A DNA stretch of 64,000 bases from Microbacterium sp. (GTDB taxonomy: Bacteria > Actinomycetota > Actinomycetes > Actinomycetales > Microbacteriaceae), in the NCBI GenBank assembly GCA_019510305.1, contig JAEKKN010000019.1, forward strand, positions 58,216 through 122,215, written 5' to 3'. Positions 8,167 through 16,691 of the stretch are shown here, piece by piece. The number at the start of each line of letters is the position of its first letter. Position 1 is the stretch's first letter. The notes under the pieces are model-generated. The model saw only the letters and a program-made list of their open reading frames with translations. It was not told where the DNA came from and searched no databases. The translations under genes and the position numbers were made by a program.

Positions 8167-9393
8167 TCATCCGTCGGGGTCTGTCACCTCGATCGGGTCG
8201 CCGGTCTCGGTATCGATCACGATCGTCGACGCGCCGCCGGCGTTCTCGGTGATCGTCAGATAGGGCGTTCCCCAGTTCGTGAACTGTGCGGACACTTCGA
8301 TGCGCCCGTTCTCGTCTTCGGCCGTGAGGGTGAGCCCGTCTTGGAGGGTGTCGGAATCGAGGCCGCAGGCGGTCGCATCGAGTGCGTCGACGATGAGGCA
8401 GCGCTCGTTCTGGTCGGAGTCCGTGAAGCGGTAGGCGATCCAGGCCGGCTGCTCGCGGACGTACCCGACGAGCGAGACGCCCGCGAGGTACCCTTCGTCG
8501 ATGAGCGCCTGCGCGCGCGTGCGCTCGTCCCCCTCGAACTGGTCGAGCATCGAGGCGTCGTTGTCCCAGCGCTGGATGGCGACCATAGGCTCTCCCGCGG
8601 TCGAGAGCATCCCGTAGGCGTTGATCGAGGCTCCGAAATCGCCCTCGGCCGCGTCCTCCTCTGGCGGGAGGGAGATGGTGGCGTTCAGGCCGTAGGCGAG
8701 GTTGACGTCGTCGGCCCGCGCGCATCCGATCTGACTCTGTCCGGCGGCCTCGAGCACGAGGCAGTTCTGATCGCCGTCGCTCTGTGTGCCGAACCACACC
8801 AGCGCATCGTCGTCTCGCGCGACCGCGCGCAACGTGCCCTCATCGAACTCGTACTTCTCGTCGAGTTCGAGCTTGTGCTGCACCTCGTCTTCCGTCAGGG
8901 CGACGGCATCACGCACGCGGGGTGCGAACAGCGCCCAGCCTGCCCCGAGCCCGAAGACGAGCAGAAGAGCGGATGCCGCGGCCACGGCCTTCCAGTGACG
9001 GCGGAGGGTCGGGCGCCAGGAGAGTTCTTCGGTCGTCGGGCGAGCGCCGCGAGACGTGGATTCCGATGGCTCCTCGGCTGCCTCGCGAGCGTCGGTCGTC
9101 GAGCGCGCCGCAGTCGAGTCGAAGAGCCGAGACGAGACGTCTGTTCCCTGAGGCCGAGAGATGAGAACGGGTTTCGCCTCGGTCGCTTCGCTCCCCCGCT
9201 CAACCGCCGGGAGCTCGTCGGTCGATGAACGGGGGTCGGGCCTCGAGTGCGCATCGGGCGAGTCGACTCGCGGAGGCTCAGGCTGCTCCAGCTCACGCAG
9301 ACGCGCCGCCTCGGCATCCGTCAGTCCGCCTCCTCGGCCATAGGCCTTGTGCTGCAGCGCGCGCAGCTCGTCGGGCTCAGGAATCGGCGTCAT
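8167..9393 (-). CDS. Single-pass membrane protein of unknown function, long paralog
   Basis: Protein of 408 residues, family not recognised. Residues 1-135 are hydrophilic and Pro/Ser/Arg-rich. One hydrophobic helix (AAASALLLVFGLGAGWALF) lies near residues 140-160. An external domain of about 245 residues follows with two Cys pairs, in NCLVLEAAGQSQIGC and RCLIVDALDATAC. The adjacent upstream gene encodes a shorter relative sharing the N-terminal HKAYGRGGGLTDAEAARLRELE pattern, so this is a tandem duplication. A GTTGAGCGAG-family repeat is translated in its linker as PAVERGSEATEAK. The start overlaps the paralog by 17 nt; it is last in a long minus-strand operon that begins with signalling and t6A genes. 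Confidence 0.75.
   Translation of the reverse strand: MTPIPEPDELRALQHKAYGRGGGLTDAEAARLRELEQPEPPRVDSPDAHSRPDPRSSTDELPAVERGSEATEAKPVLISRPQGTDVSSRLFDSTAARSTTDAREAAEEPSESTSRGARPTTEELSWRPTLRRHWKAVAAASALLLVFGLGAGWALFAPRVRDAVALTEDEVQHKLELDEKYEFDEGTLRAVARDDDALVWFGTQSDGDQNCLVLEAAGQSQIGCARADDVNLAYGLNATISLPPEEDAAEGDFGASINAYGMLSTAGEPMVAIQRWDNDASMLDQFEGDERTRAQALIDEGYLAGVSLVGYVREQPAWIAYRFTDSDQNERCLIVDALDATACGLDSDTLQDGLTLTAEDENGRIEVSAQFTNWGTPYLTITENAGGASTIVIDTETGDPIEVTDPDG
9171..9213 (-). repeat. GTTGAGCGAG-family repeat inside a coding linker
   Basis: Minus-strand sequence GGTTGAGCGGGGGAGCGAAG followed by a CGACCGAGGCGAAAC end, translated in-frame as VERGSEATEAK within the cytoplasmic linker of the protein at 8167-9393. 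Confidence 0.7.
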
Positions 9394-10117
9394 CGGAACT
9401 CCTCGTGATCAGCGAATGCGAGGTCAGCGCCGCCGGATCGCCTTCGGCGTCGAACAGGATCTGCGCCTCGACCAGCCCCTCTCCGCCATCGACCTCTCGC
9501 CTCAGGCTGGTCTGGAGGCCTCGCATGATCGCCACATCCCGCTCACGGCAGGCGGGTGCGGTCGTCTCACCGTCACTGATGATCGCGCAGACGATGTCTC
9601 CGCCGTCGCGTGTCGCGAACCACACGATCGTGCCGTCCTCCTCGGCGATCGGGCGCAGCGAGCCCGAGTCGTAGACCGCGGACACGAGTATCGCGTTCTG
9701 CCAGGACTGCTGCTCCGCACTCAACGGAACCGCCTGCGGCGCGCGCGGAGAGAACAGCGCCCATCCGACCAGCACGCCGACGAGGATGGCGACGATCAAG
9801 GCTGCCAACGCCGCGCCTCGGGCACGAAGGCCACTTCGCAGCCGGGGCGTCGAGCGCGCCTCAGTCGTCGAGCGACCGGACGGAGACGAATCGCCCGTGC
9901 CCTGAAATCGATGCAAAGAACCGCGTTTCGTCTCGGTCGCTTCGCTCCCTCGCTCGACGACCCGGGGCTCCTCAGCCGTCGCACTCCCTCGCTCGACGGC
10001 CGGCAACCCCTCCAGTTCCCTCAGCCGTGCGGCATCCGCATCGGACAGACCTCCGCCACGACCGTACGCGCGCTCCTGCAGCGAGCGCAGCTCGACGATG
10101 GCCTCGGCGTCCGGCAT
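9377..10117 (-). CDS. Single-pass membrane protein of unknown function, short paralog
   Basis: Protein of 246 residues. The start is ATG at 10117, 4 nt after the preceding stop. The N-terminus QERAYGRGGGLSDADAARLRELE matches that of the next gene. A hydrophilic linker with two copies of the translated repeat (PAVERGS and VVERGSEATETK) precedes one helix, ALAALIVAILVGVLVGWALF, near residues 105-125. The external domain carries DIVCAIISDGETTAPAC, which resembles one Cys-pair unit of the longer paralog. Function is unknown; a shared role with the neighbouring paralog is inferred. Confidence 0.75.
   Translation of the reverse strand: MPDAEAIVELRSLQERAYGRGGGLSDADAARLRELEGLPAVERGSATAEEPRVVERGSEATETKRGSLHRFQGTGDSSPSGRSTTEARSTPRLRSGLRARGAALAALIVAILVGVLVGWALFSPRAPQAVPLSAEQQSWQNAILVSAVYDSGSLRPIAEEDGTIVWFATRDGGDIVCAIISDGETTAPACRERDVAIMRGLQTSLRREVDGGEGLVEAQILFDAEGDPAALTSHSLITRSSDDADS
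9921..10005 (-). repeat. Two GTTGAGCGAG-family repeats inside a coding linker
   Basis: Two tandem, partly degenerate copies on the minus strand give LPAVERGS and VVERGSEATETKR in the linker of the short paralog. The intact copy includes the full GACCGAGACGAAACG end seen at 3754-3797. Confidence 0.7.
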
Positions 10118-10121
10118 CCGC

Positions 10122-10586
10122 TCAGCCGAACCGCTCGAACTGCAGACCGGCCCAGACCAGCCAGCCCAGGCTGTAGGCGGTGGCGGTGAGGCCCAGCACG
10201 AGCGCCCAGCGCGCCATCGCGTGGTTCTCGAGGGGGCGTCGCAGTGACATGATCGCCGCGATCACCGCGACGATCGCCACAGGGACCCCCCATCCGACGA
10301 AGAACGAGGCGCACAGCGCGACGATCGCCGCCAGCAGCGCCCACGGCGCGAGGCGCGCGTCGTCGGCCCGTGCGGGAGCATCGCTCGGCGACCATTCCTC
10401 GTCGCCGTCATCCGCTTCGAGGTGAGGGCCGGTCGCGACCACAGGCTCGATGCCGACCGGCCCGGTGGGCAGCTTCGTGTAGCCCTCCCGACGAGCGCCG
10501 GGCAGCCGAGCGGCCCCGGCGGGGCGTTCGACCTCGCCGCTGGGTTTGTCGATGCTGGCGTGCAGCCCGTCGTCGGACATGGTCAT
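10122..10586 (-). CDS. Small membrane protein of unknown function (DUF4190-like)
   Basis: Protein of 154 residues: a hydrophilic N-terminal 85 residues, then two or three hydrophobic helices ([51 protein letters not shown]). The loop after the second helix, [18 protein letters not shown], resembles the RArG-type loop of DUF4190 membrane proteins. This likeness is weak. The start overlaps the tsaD stop by 4 nt, and the two paralogous membrane proteins follow, so it is part of the same operon. Confidence 0.7.
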   Translation of the reverse strand: MTMSDDGLHASIDKPSGEVERPAGAARLPGARREGYTKLPTGPVGIEPVVATGPHLEADDGDEEWSPSDAPARADDARLAPWALLAAIVALCASFFVGWGVPVAIVAVIAAIMSLRRPLENHAMARWALVLGLTATAYSLGWLVWAGLQFERFG

Positions 10587-11644
10587 GATCGCTCGGCCAC
10601 CTGGATCTCGGTCACGGGCAGCGTCGAGTCCGCCCCGAACGAGAGCGTCGAGGGACGACGCCCCGATGAGATCAGCTCGGCGGCGAGGGCCGCGATCATG
10701 GCTCCGTTGTCGGTGCAGAGCGACAGAGGGGGGATGCGCACGGTCACCCCGGCGGCCTCGGCGCGGGCCAGCGCGACCTCGCGCAGGCGGCGGTTGGCGA
10801 TCACTCCCCCGCCGAGCAGCAAGCGTGGAACACCGAGGTCCTCGCAGGCGGCCAGCGCCTTCGTCACGAGCACATCCACGACGGCTTCACGGAAGCTCGC
10901 GGCGACATCGGCCACCGGCACGTCGATGCCCTCGGCATCGCATCGCTCGATCCATCGTGCGACCGCGGTCTTGAGACCCGAGAACGAGAAGTCGTAGCGG
11001 TGCTTCGCGAGGTCCGACGCCTTCGACAGGCCACGAGGGAAGCGGATCGCCTTCGGGTCGCCGTCGAGCGCCGCCCGGTCGATCTCGGGCCCGCCGGGGT
11101 AGGGCAGGGAGAGAAGCCGCGCAACCTTGTCGAACGCCTCGCCGGCCGCGTCGTCGACGGTCTCACCGAGCAGTTCGACATCGGTCGTGAGATCTCGCAC
11201 ATGCAGCAACGACGTGTGCCCGCCGGAGACGAGCAGCGCGATCGTCGGATACTCGAGCGGCTCGGCATCAGGAGTGAGGATGTCTGCGGCGATGTGCCCG
11301 ACCAGATGATTCACGGCGTACAGGGGCTTGTCGATCGAGACGGCGAGGCCCTTCGCGGCGCCGACCCCGACCATCAGGGCGCCGGCGAGGCCGGGGCCGC
11401 TCGTGACGGCCACGGCGTCTAGGTCGTCGAGAGCGACGCCCGCCTCCGTCAGCGCCGCGTCGATCGACGGCTGCAGCGCTTCGAGATGCGCGCGCGCGGC
11501 CACCTCCGGCACGACGCCGCCGTAGCGGGCGTGCTCGTCCATGCTCGACGCGATCGTGTTCGACAGCAACGTGCGGCCGCGGACGATGCCGATGCCGGTC
11601 TCGTCGCAACTCGTCTCGATGCCGAGGACAAGAGGTCCAGTCAT
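10583..11644 (-). CDS. tsaD: tRNA N6-adenosine threonylcarbamoyltransferase TsaD
   Basis: Transfers the threonylcarbamoyl group to A37 of ANN-decoding tRNAs, working with TsaB and TsaE. The 353 residues match the usual length. Diagnostic segments are [14 protein letters not shown] at the N-terminus, the metal-binding NHLVGHIAA, the glycine-rich [10 protein letters not shown] and [11 protein letters not shown], and the C-terminal [11 protein letters not shown]. It overlaps rimI upstream and the next membrane-protein gene downstream by 4 nt each, so translation is coupled. Confidence 0.96.
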   Translation of the reverse strand: MTGPLVLGIETSCDETGIGIVRGRTLLSNTIASSMDEHARYGGVVPEVAARAHLEALQPSIDAALTEAGVALDDLDAVAVTSGPGLAGALMVGVGAAKGLAVSIDKPLYAVNHLVGHIAADILTPDAEPLEYPTIALLVSGGHTSLLHVRDLTTDVELLGETVDDAAGEAFDKVARLLSLPYPGGPEIDRAALDGDPKAIRFPRGLSKASDLAKHRYDFSFSGLKTAVARWIERCDAEGIDVPVADVAASFREAVVDVLVTKALAACEDLGVPRLLLGGGVIANRRLREVALARAEAAGVTVRIPPLSLCTDNGAMIAALAAELISSGRRPSTLSFGADSTLPVTEIQVAERS

Positions 11645-12171
11645 CCCTGCACCCCGCTCTCGTCATCCACCGCGCGCGTCGTCACGTCGACTCGCTCCGC
11701 TCGCTCGACGACCGGGAGCGCCCGACGCCGGAGGTCGAGCCTCATCACGATCGCGTCCACATCATCCGGCTGATAGTAGCCGGGGCGCCGTCCGATCTCC
11801 GCGAACCCCTCCGACAGGTACAGGCCCTCGGCTGCGGGGTTGTCCGCGCGCACCTCGAGGAAGACTTCGCGCGCCCCGCGTTCCGACGCCGCTTCGAGTA
11901 GCGCCCGCAGCAGCGCCCGCCCGAGACCCCTTCCCCTCTGTGCGGCGTCGAAAGCGATGGTCTGGATGTCGGCATCCGCCCCTCCTTTCAGAGCGCGTAC
12001 GCCTCCGTAGCCGATCACCAAGCCGTCTGTCTCATCGACGAGATAACTGTTGTGGGCAGAGGCGAGTTCAGCGGCCATCGCCTCGGCGCTCCACGCATCG
12101 GTCGGGAAAGACGCCTTCTCGATAGCCATGATGCCGTCGAGATCGTCAGGAGTCGCCGCTCTGAGCGTCAC
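11641..12171 (-). CDS. rimI: Ribosomal protein S18-alanine N-acetyltransferase RimI
   Basis: GNAT-fold acetyltransferase of 176 residues, in the standard tsaB-rimI-tsaD order. Acetyl-CoA-binding motif A is [13 protein letters not shown], preceded by IQTIAFD; the distal motif [22 protein letters not shown] is present in order. After the usual end ([16 protein letters not shown]) there is an extra tail of about 25 residues. It includes [12 protein letters not shown] and is encoded by a GTTGAGCGAG-family repeat at 11677-11716, so the natural stop has been overrun or replaced by repeat sequence. Substrates other than S18 are possible in actinobacteria. Confidence 0.92.
   Translation of the reverse strand: MTLRAATPDDLDGIMAIEKASFPTDAWSAEAMAAELASAHNSYLVDETDGLVIGYGGVRALKGGADADIQTIAFDAAQRGRGLGRALLRALLEAASERGAREVFLEVRADNPAAEGLYLSEGFAEIGRRPGYYQPDDVDAIVMRLDLRRRALPVVERAERVDVTTRAVDDESGVQG
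11677..11716 (-). repeat. GTTGAGCGAG-family repeat forming the RimI C-terminal tail
   Basis: Minus-strand CCGGTCGTCGAGCGAGCGGA followed by GCGAGTCGACGTGAC, translated as [12 protein letters not shown]. The same frame is used as in the copies at 9171 and 9921. Confidence 0.65.
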
Positions 12172-12779
12172 AGCCCCACCTTCTTCGGCGCTCCGGGAAC
12201 GACCACGTCGGGGTGGCGCATGTACAGCGGCTCGTCGTCGGTCAGCGTGCGCTGTGCGGCGAGCGCCAGCGCGCCGACGCGCGCGAGATCGGCACCCGAG
12301 AGAGTGACGACGTCGATGCGTCGGATGCCCGCGAGATGCGCGTCCGCGTCGACGGCGCGTACGAGCGTCGTCTCTGCGACGACCGCGGGGAGGCCATCGG
12401 CATCCGTCCCGTCGAACACGGTGATCGCGACCTCGCGGCGGCGGGCGTCCGTGACGATAGCGAAGCGACCGTCGCCTGTGTGCGTGAGGGCGGCGGCGAG
12501 ATGGCTGGGCACAGGGATCACAGGAACTCCGCGGCCCATCGCGAAGGAACGAGCGGCCGCGATGCCGATGCGGAGCCCCGTAAACGGACCAGGGCCCATA
12601 CCGGAGACGACGTGCGTGATCTCACCGGCGCCTGCCTCGGCGAGCGCATCGGCGAGCAGGTCACCGATCACCTCGGCATGGCCGAGCGGGTCGGTCGTCG
12701 CCGCCTCGGCGCGGAGCGTTCCGTCGTCGTCGACGAGGGCGACGGCGGTACCGAGAGAGGTGTCGACGGCGAGAATCAC
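12168..12779 (-). CDS. tsaB: t6A biosynthesis protein TsaB
   Basis: Inactive TsaD-like partner needed for t6A synthesis, 203 residues. The N-terminus MILAVDTSLGTAVALVDDDG, the segment HAEVIGDLLADALAEAG and the motif GPGPFTGLRIGIAAAR are diagnostic of TsaB (YeaZ). The start overlaps the preceding membrane GGDEF-like gene by 4 nt, and the stop overlaps rimI by 4 nt. In most relatives tsaE lies immediately upstream; here a sensory module of about 3.7 kb intervenes. Confidence 0.94.
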   Translation of the reverse strand: MILAVDTSLGTAVALVDDDGTLRAEAATTDPLGHAEVIGDLLADALAEAGAGEITHVVSGMGPGPFTGLRIGIAAARSFAMGRGVPVIPVPSHLAAALTHTGDGRFAIVTDARRREVAITVFDGTDADGLPAVVAETTLVRAVDADAHLAGIRRIDVVTLSGADLARVGALALAAQRTLTDDEPLYMRHPDVVVPGAPKKVGL

Positions 12780-13936
12780 GCTTCCAGGTTAGCCGGGGAA
12801 GCTGAGGCCGGTCTTTCCGCGCGCGCCCAGCGGTCACCTCCTGCGGCGCGCGCGGCATCCGCCGCTCGATGCGCGGCGGCCACGAGCATGTCGTAGTCGA
12901 ACCCGAAGGTCGTCGCCGTCGCCCATCCGACGCTCGCCGAGACGCGGATGCCGGGCACCGCCGTCCCCTCGCCCATCGACGATATCCGGCTCAACAGTGC
13001 GGGAACATGGTGCCTCATCGCCTCTTCCCCTGCGCCTATCACGACGATGACCCGGCCGTCGTCGATGCAATGGATGTCTGCCGCCGCGGGAACGGAGCGC
13101 TCGACATCGGCGTGGAAGCGATCGCGGACCTCCGCGAAGACCGTCGCCGAGAGGGCCTCGCGCAGATCGACCTGATCATCCAGATGCACATCCAGCACTG
13201 ACCACGCGTCATCGCCCTGGGCCTCTGCTCGGGCCAGACGCCGACGGGACCGTTCGATCTGCTCGTCCCAGCCGCCCCGGCTCGGCGCATCCGTGCGGAC
13301 CAGCAGGATCAGAGTGAACGCCGCGCATGTGCTCATCACCATGGCGCCCGTGCTGTTCGTGCCGCGGAGGATGCCGAGCTGCTGCTCGGCCGTCAGCCCG
13401 TCGACCGCGAACGCCGAGATCACCGCGACGACGGCGAGCAGAACGAACGTCGCGGAGGCGAGGATCAGCGGCATCGTGATGTCGCGGTCGACGTTCTTCA
13501 TTCGGATCAGTTCGTAGACGATGAGCCCCGCGAACACGCTCGCGGTGAGGAAAAGGGCACGGAACGCGACCTGATATGCCGGGTGCCCCGCGGTGCCAAG
13601 CAGCAGCACGGGACCGAGCGCGATGAACGCGATCACCGGCCACCAGATCGGGCGTCTTCCCGCGAAAGCACGCAGCCCCCACCAGACGAGCGGTTCGAAG
13701 CTGAACAGGATCGCCGAGGCTCCCGCGCGCATCACGGGATCGTCGAGCTGGTATCCGCCGAGCCAGAGGTACGCGCCGAAGATGCCGATCGCGTACGCCG
13801 TGCCCCACGCGATCGTGGCACGACTCGGCTTGGCGAGCGTGGCGAGGCCCGATACCAAGACCGCCAGCACGGTGACGACGGCGACCATGCTGGTCGTCAC
13901 GTCGACGTTCAACGGCGCGAGGGCTGCGCTGATCAC
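12776..13936 (-). CDS. Membrane protein with degenerate GGDEF-like cytoplasmic domain
   Basis: Protein of 386 residues. Residues 1-215 hold about seven hydrophobic helices. A cytoplasmic region at about 240-365 follows the pattern of a GGDEF fold: HLDDQVDLREALSATVFAEV, then DIHCIDDGRVIVVIGAG where GGDEF proteins have the active loop, then GIRVSASVGWATA like the conserved strand and HRAADAARAAGG like the end helix. The GG(D/E)EF residues are missing, so cyclase activity is unlikely. It overlaps the histidine kinase stop and the tsaB start by 4 nt each, suggesting that it acts with the kinase. The fold call is by pattern only. Confidence 0.72.
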   Translation of the reverse strand: MISAALAPLNVDVTTSMVAVVTVLAVLVSGLATLAKPSRATIAWGTAYAIGIFGAYLWLGGYQLDDPVMRAGASAILFSFEPLVWWGLRAFAGRRPIWWPVIAFIALGPVLLLGTAGHPAYQVAFRALFLTASVFAGLIVYELIRMKNVDRDITMPLILASATFVLLAVVAVISAFAVDGLTAEQQLGILRGTNSTGAMVMSTCAAFTLILLVRTDAPSRGGWDEQIERSRRRLARAEAQGDDAWSVLDVHLDDQVDLREALSATVFAEVRDRFHADVERSVPAAADIHCIDDGRVIVVIGAGEEAMRHHVPALLSRISSMGEGTAVPGIRVSASVGWATATTFGFDYDMLVAAAHRAADAARAAGGDRWARAERPASASPANLEA

Positions 13937-15546
13937 AGGACTCCTTCTGAAGGGCCGACTGAAGAGTCGGCGCCGGCTGGGGCGGGCGGAATCGGGAAAC
14001 GCAGGGTGACGCGCGTACCATCGCCTTCGACGCTGTGCACGTCTATGGTGCCGCCGTGCATGGCGACGATGTCTCTGGCGATGCCCATGCCGAGGCCCGT
14101 CCCGGGGATCGAGGCGCGAATCGCCGAATCGGTGCGGAAGAAGGGTTCGAACAGTCTGCCGAGTTCCGCCTCGGCGATGCCCATGCCGGTGTCGACGACC
14201 ACGACTTCGGCTGCCTCACCGGCGACCAGCACGACGGTGATACTGCCCGTGGCAGGTGTGTACTTCACCGCATTGCTGAGAACGTTGTCGATGACCTGGC
14301 GCAGCCGGAACGCATCACCGAGGATCACGAGCTCGGTCGCTCCCTGGATGCCGATATCGAGCCCGGCGGCAGCAGCCATCGGCGCGTAGGAGGCGGCGGA
14401 GGCTTCGACGATCTCGCGCAGGTCGACACGCTGGTGCTCCGCCTCACCGCCGCGCGGATCGTCGAGCGCACCCGTGACGAGTCGCTGCATCCGCTCGGCC
14501 GCGTTCACGATCACCCCGACCTGCCCGATCACGCGCTCGGGCAGATCGTCGCGCTCGAGCAGCAGGTCGGCATGGCCGATGATCGCGGTGAGGGGGTTGC
14601 GCAGTTCGTGCGAGACCATCGCCGTGAGCGCTCGGCGCTCCACATCAGCGTCGATCAGGGCGGTGATGTCATCGATGATCACGAGAGTCAGCTGATCGGC
14701 GTCACCGGCCATCGCGTGCGTGCTCACATCGAGGGCGTGCCAGGACCCGCCGCTGTCGAACAGCCAGACCCGCTCGCTCTGCAGCCGCTCACCCGCCGCG
14801 GCGCGAACGAGGGTCGTGCGCTCGGGTGGGACTGGGCTTCCCCGTCGGTCGTCGTACTCGACGGACGCCGACGGCAGAACGGCTCCGTACCTGTCGCGTC
14901 CGTACAGTGTGCGGTAGGCCCCGTTCATCCTGACGATCCGCTGGTCCTCGGCGACGACGACGAGGGCGATGTCGAGAGCGTCGATGATCTGAATGACCCT
15001 CATCTGCTGCATCTCCGCGCGCTCGGCCGCTCTCGCCGCCTGCTCCGATTGCCGCTTCAGGAGGCGGCGAGATGCGCGGGACCGATGCGCGCCCAGGCGC
15101 ACCGTCGTTCCGAGGAAGCTCAGCGTGAACACCACGCTGAGAATGCGCAGCACGATGTCGGCCTGCGTGCCGCTGTGGTCTGCGAAGAGGGCGAGGCACA
15201 GTGCGACGAACGCGATGCCCCCGAACACCCAGGGCAGCGTGAAGAACGTCGCGAGCCACGTGATCGGGAAGACCCACAGGAACCCGAGGCGGCTGTCGGG
15301 AGCATTCGTCGTGAATCCGATCGCGAGAGCGTCGAGGAAGGGCACCGCCGCCACCGCAGAGCGCGGCAGCTTCTGCCACGGCACGGCGAGGGTCACGATC
15401 GTCGTCGCCAGGATCATCCCGAGACCCGCGACAACGAGGGGGTTGCCGAACGAGGCCGGTTTGAAGGCCGCGATCGCGACCGTGATCGCGATCATGCTGC
15501 CGGTGAAGATCAGCTGCCATCGCCATATGGAGAGCGTGCGGGTCAT
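13933..15546 (-). CDS. Membrane sensor histidine kinase with PAS domain
   Basis: Protein of 537 residues. Residues 1-150 contain several hydrophobic helices with little external loop, so it likely senses a membrane or internal signal. A coiled-coil linker leads to a PAS-like region at about 190-300 (IIDALDIALVVVAEDQRIVRMN). The dimerisation motif MVSHELRNPLTAIIGH has the phospho-accepting His at residue 313. ATP-binding boxes are N (NVLSNAVKYTP), G1 (DTGMGI), F (LFEPFFR) and G2 (GTGLGMGI). The partner is the response regulator upstream at 15718-16503, separated by a hairpin. Confidence 0.92.
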   Translation of the reverse strand: MTRTLSIWRWQLIFTGSMIAITVAIAAFKPASFGNPLVVAGLGMILATTIVTLAVPWQKLPRSAVAAVPFLDALAIGFTTNAPDSRLGFLWVFPITWLATFFTLPWVFGGIAFVALCLALFADHSGTQADIVLRILSVVFTLSFLGTTVRLGAHRSRASRRLLKRQSEQAARAAERAEMQQMRVIQIIDALDIALVVVAEDQRIVRMNGAYRTLYGRDRYGAVLPSASVEYDDRRGSPVPPERTTLVRAAAGERLQSERVWLFDSGGSWHALDVSTHAMAGDADQLTLVIIDDITALIDADVERRALTAMVSHELRNPLTAIIGHADLLLERDDLPERVIGQVGVIVNAAERMQRLVTGALDDPRGGEAEHQRVDLREIVEASAASYAPMAAAAGLDIGIQGATELVILGDAFRLRQVIDNVLSNAVKYTPATGSITVVLVAGEAAEVVVVDTGMGIAEAELGRLFEPFFRTDSAIRASIPGTGLGMGIARDIVAMHGGTIDVHSVEGDGTRVTLRFPIPPAPAGADSSVGPSEGVL

Positions 15547-15672
15547 GATCCCCTCGCTTCCTCAAGGTTGACGCAAGATTGGTGAAAGAACGTCTTGAGC
15601 AGACGTACTCGAAAGCTCGAGAGCCCTAGCATGCTGGGTGGGGCCGGTCCGCGTTCTGGGGAGAAGCGGATG

Positions 15673-15707
15673 CCGAGGCTGCGGTTTCTGGGGAGCCGCG
15701 GCCTCGT
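15673..15707 (-). terminator. Hairpin between response regulator and histidine kinase genes
   Basis: CCGAGGCTGCGG pairs with CCGCGGCCTCG (one mismatch) around a 10-12 nt loop, 10 nt after the response-regulator stop on the minus strand. It could terminate or attenuate read-through into the kinase gene. Confidence 0.5.
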
Positions 15708-15717
15708 CGGCTACCGA

Positions 15718-16503
15718 TCATCCGCTCTCCTCCCCCGTGGTGAGCCGGTACCCCACCCCCCGCACCGTCTCGATGTAGCGCGGACTCGTCGGGGTGTCGC
15801 CGATCTTGCGGCGCAGATTCGTCATGTGCACCTCCACTGCACGCTTGTCTGAGGCCGCGATGTAGTCAGAGGCCGCACCCGATGCGGTGCGCACCAGCCG
15901 GGCCAGGTCGGCCTTGCTCTGCACGCGCCGCTGCGACTCGAGAAGTGCCGAGAGCAGCACGAACTCCGTCGGCGTGAGCACGACCTCGCCAGTCCCCGCC
16001 TGCACGGTGTGAGTGTCGGGGTCGACGATGAGATCGAGATGCCGCATGGATCTGCGCGAAGAAGCCGTGGTCTGCGGCGTGCTCGACTGCCGCGCACCCT
16101 GGACTTCCGCGGTGGCGGCACTATGCGGGCGCCTCATGAACGCCTCGATCCGCGCACGCAGTTCGCGTGGCCGGAATGGCTTGACGAGATAGTCGTCGGC
16201 ACCGCTGGTGAGCCCCAGCACCACGTCGGATTCATCGCCGAGTGCCGAGATCATGATTATGTGAGTGCTGCTCATCGTGCGGATGCGGCGAGCGACCTCG
16301 AGCCCGTCGATGCCGGGCAGGTTCACGTCGAGTGTGGTGATCGCAGGCACGTGCCGCGTGATCGCCGCGAGTCCTGACGGGCCGTCGCTCGTGAGCACAG
16401 TCTCGAAACCGGCCGCGAGAAAGACCTCGTCGAGCAGGCTCCGCACATCCGGGTCGTCTTCGATGATGACCGCGACACGCGCACGTGCACTGTGCTCGAC
16501 CAT
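15718..16503 (-). CDS. OmpR-family response regulator
   Basis: DNA-binding regulator, 261 residues from ATG 16503, which is preceded by GGGGGAG; an in-frame ATG at 16536 has no RBS. The receiver domain shows the acidic pair EDD at 15-17, the phospho-acceptor Asp59 in TLDVNLPG, and the conserved Lys in YLVKPFRPREL. A Ser/Thr-rich linker leads to a winged-helix domain with LTPTEFVLLSALLESQRRV, VEVHMTNLRRKI and YIETVRGVGYRL. It likely pairs with the kinase downstream; its target genes cannot be told, though the kinase and t6A operon are candidates. Confidence 0.92.
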   Translation of the reverse strand: MVEHSARARVAVIIEDDPDVRSLLDEVFLAAGFETVLTSDGPSGLAAITRHVPAITTLDVNLPGIDGLEVARRIRTMSSTHIIMISALGDESDVVLGLTSGADDYLVKPFRPRELRARIEAFMRRPHSAATAEVQGARQSSTPQTTASSRRSMRHLDLIVDPDTHTVQAGTGEVVLTPTEFVLLSALLESQRRVQSKADLARLVRTASGAASDYIAASDKRAVEVHMTNLRRKIGDTPTSPRYIETVRGVGYRLTTGEESG

Positions 16504-16691
16504 GTCTCCCCCACGCTGAGAGCGCCCGCGCGCCATGGGTCGCGCGAATCCGTGTCTCGCATTCTAGCGATCGGGGGTCGGTTCCGTCCCGAGACGTCGA
16601 GGGGCGCGTTCACGCCGCTCCCGTGCGAACGTCCGACCAGAAGGCGCACCGCCGCGGTCTGCGGCAGGGGCCCGGCATCCGCTCGGTGCGG

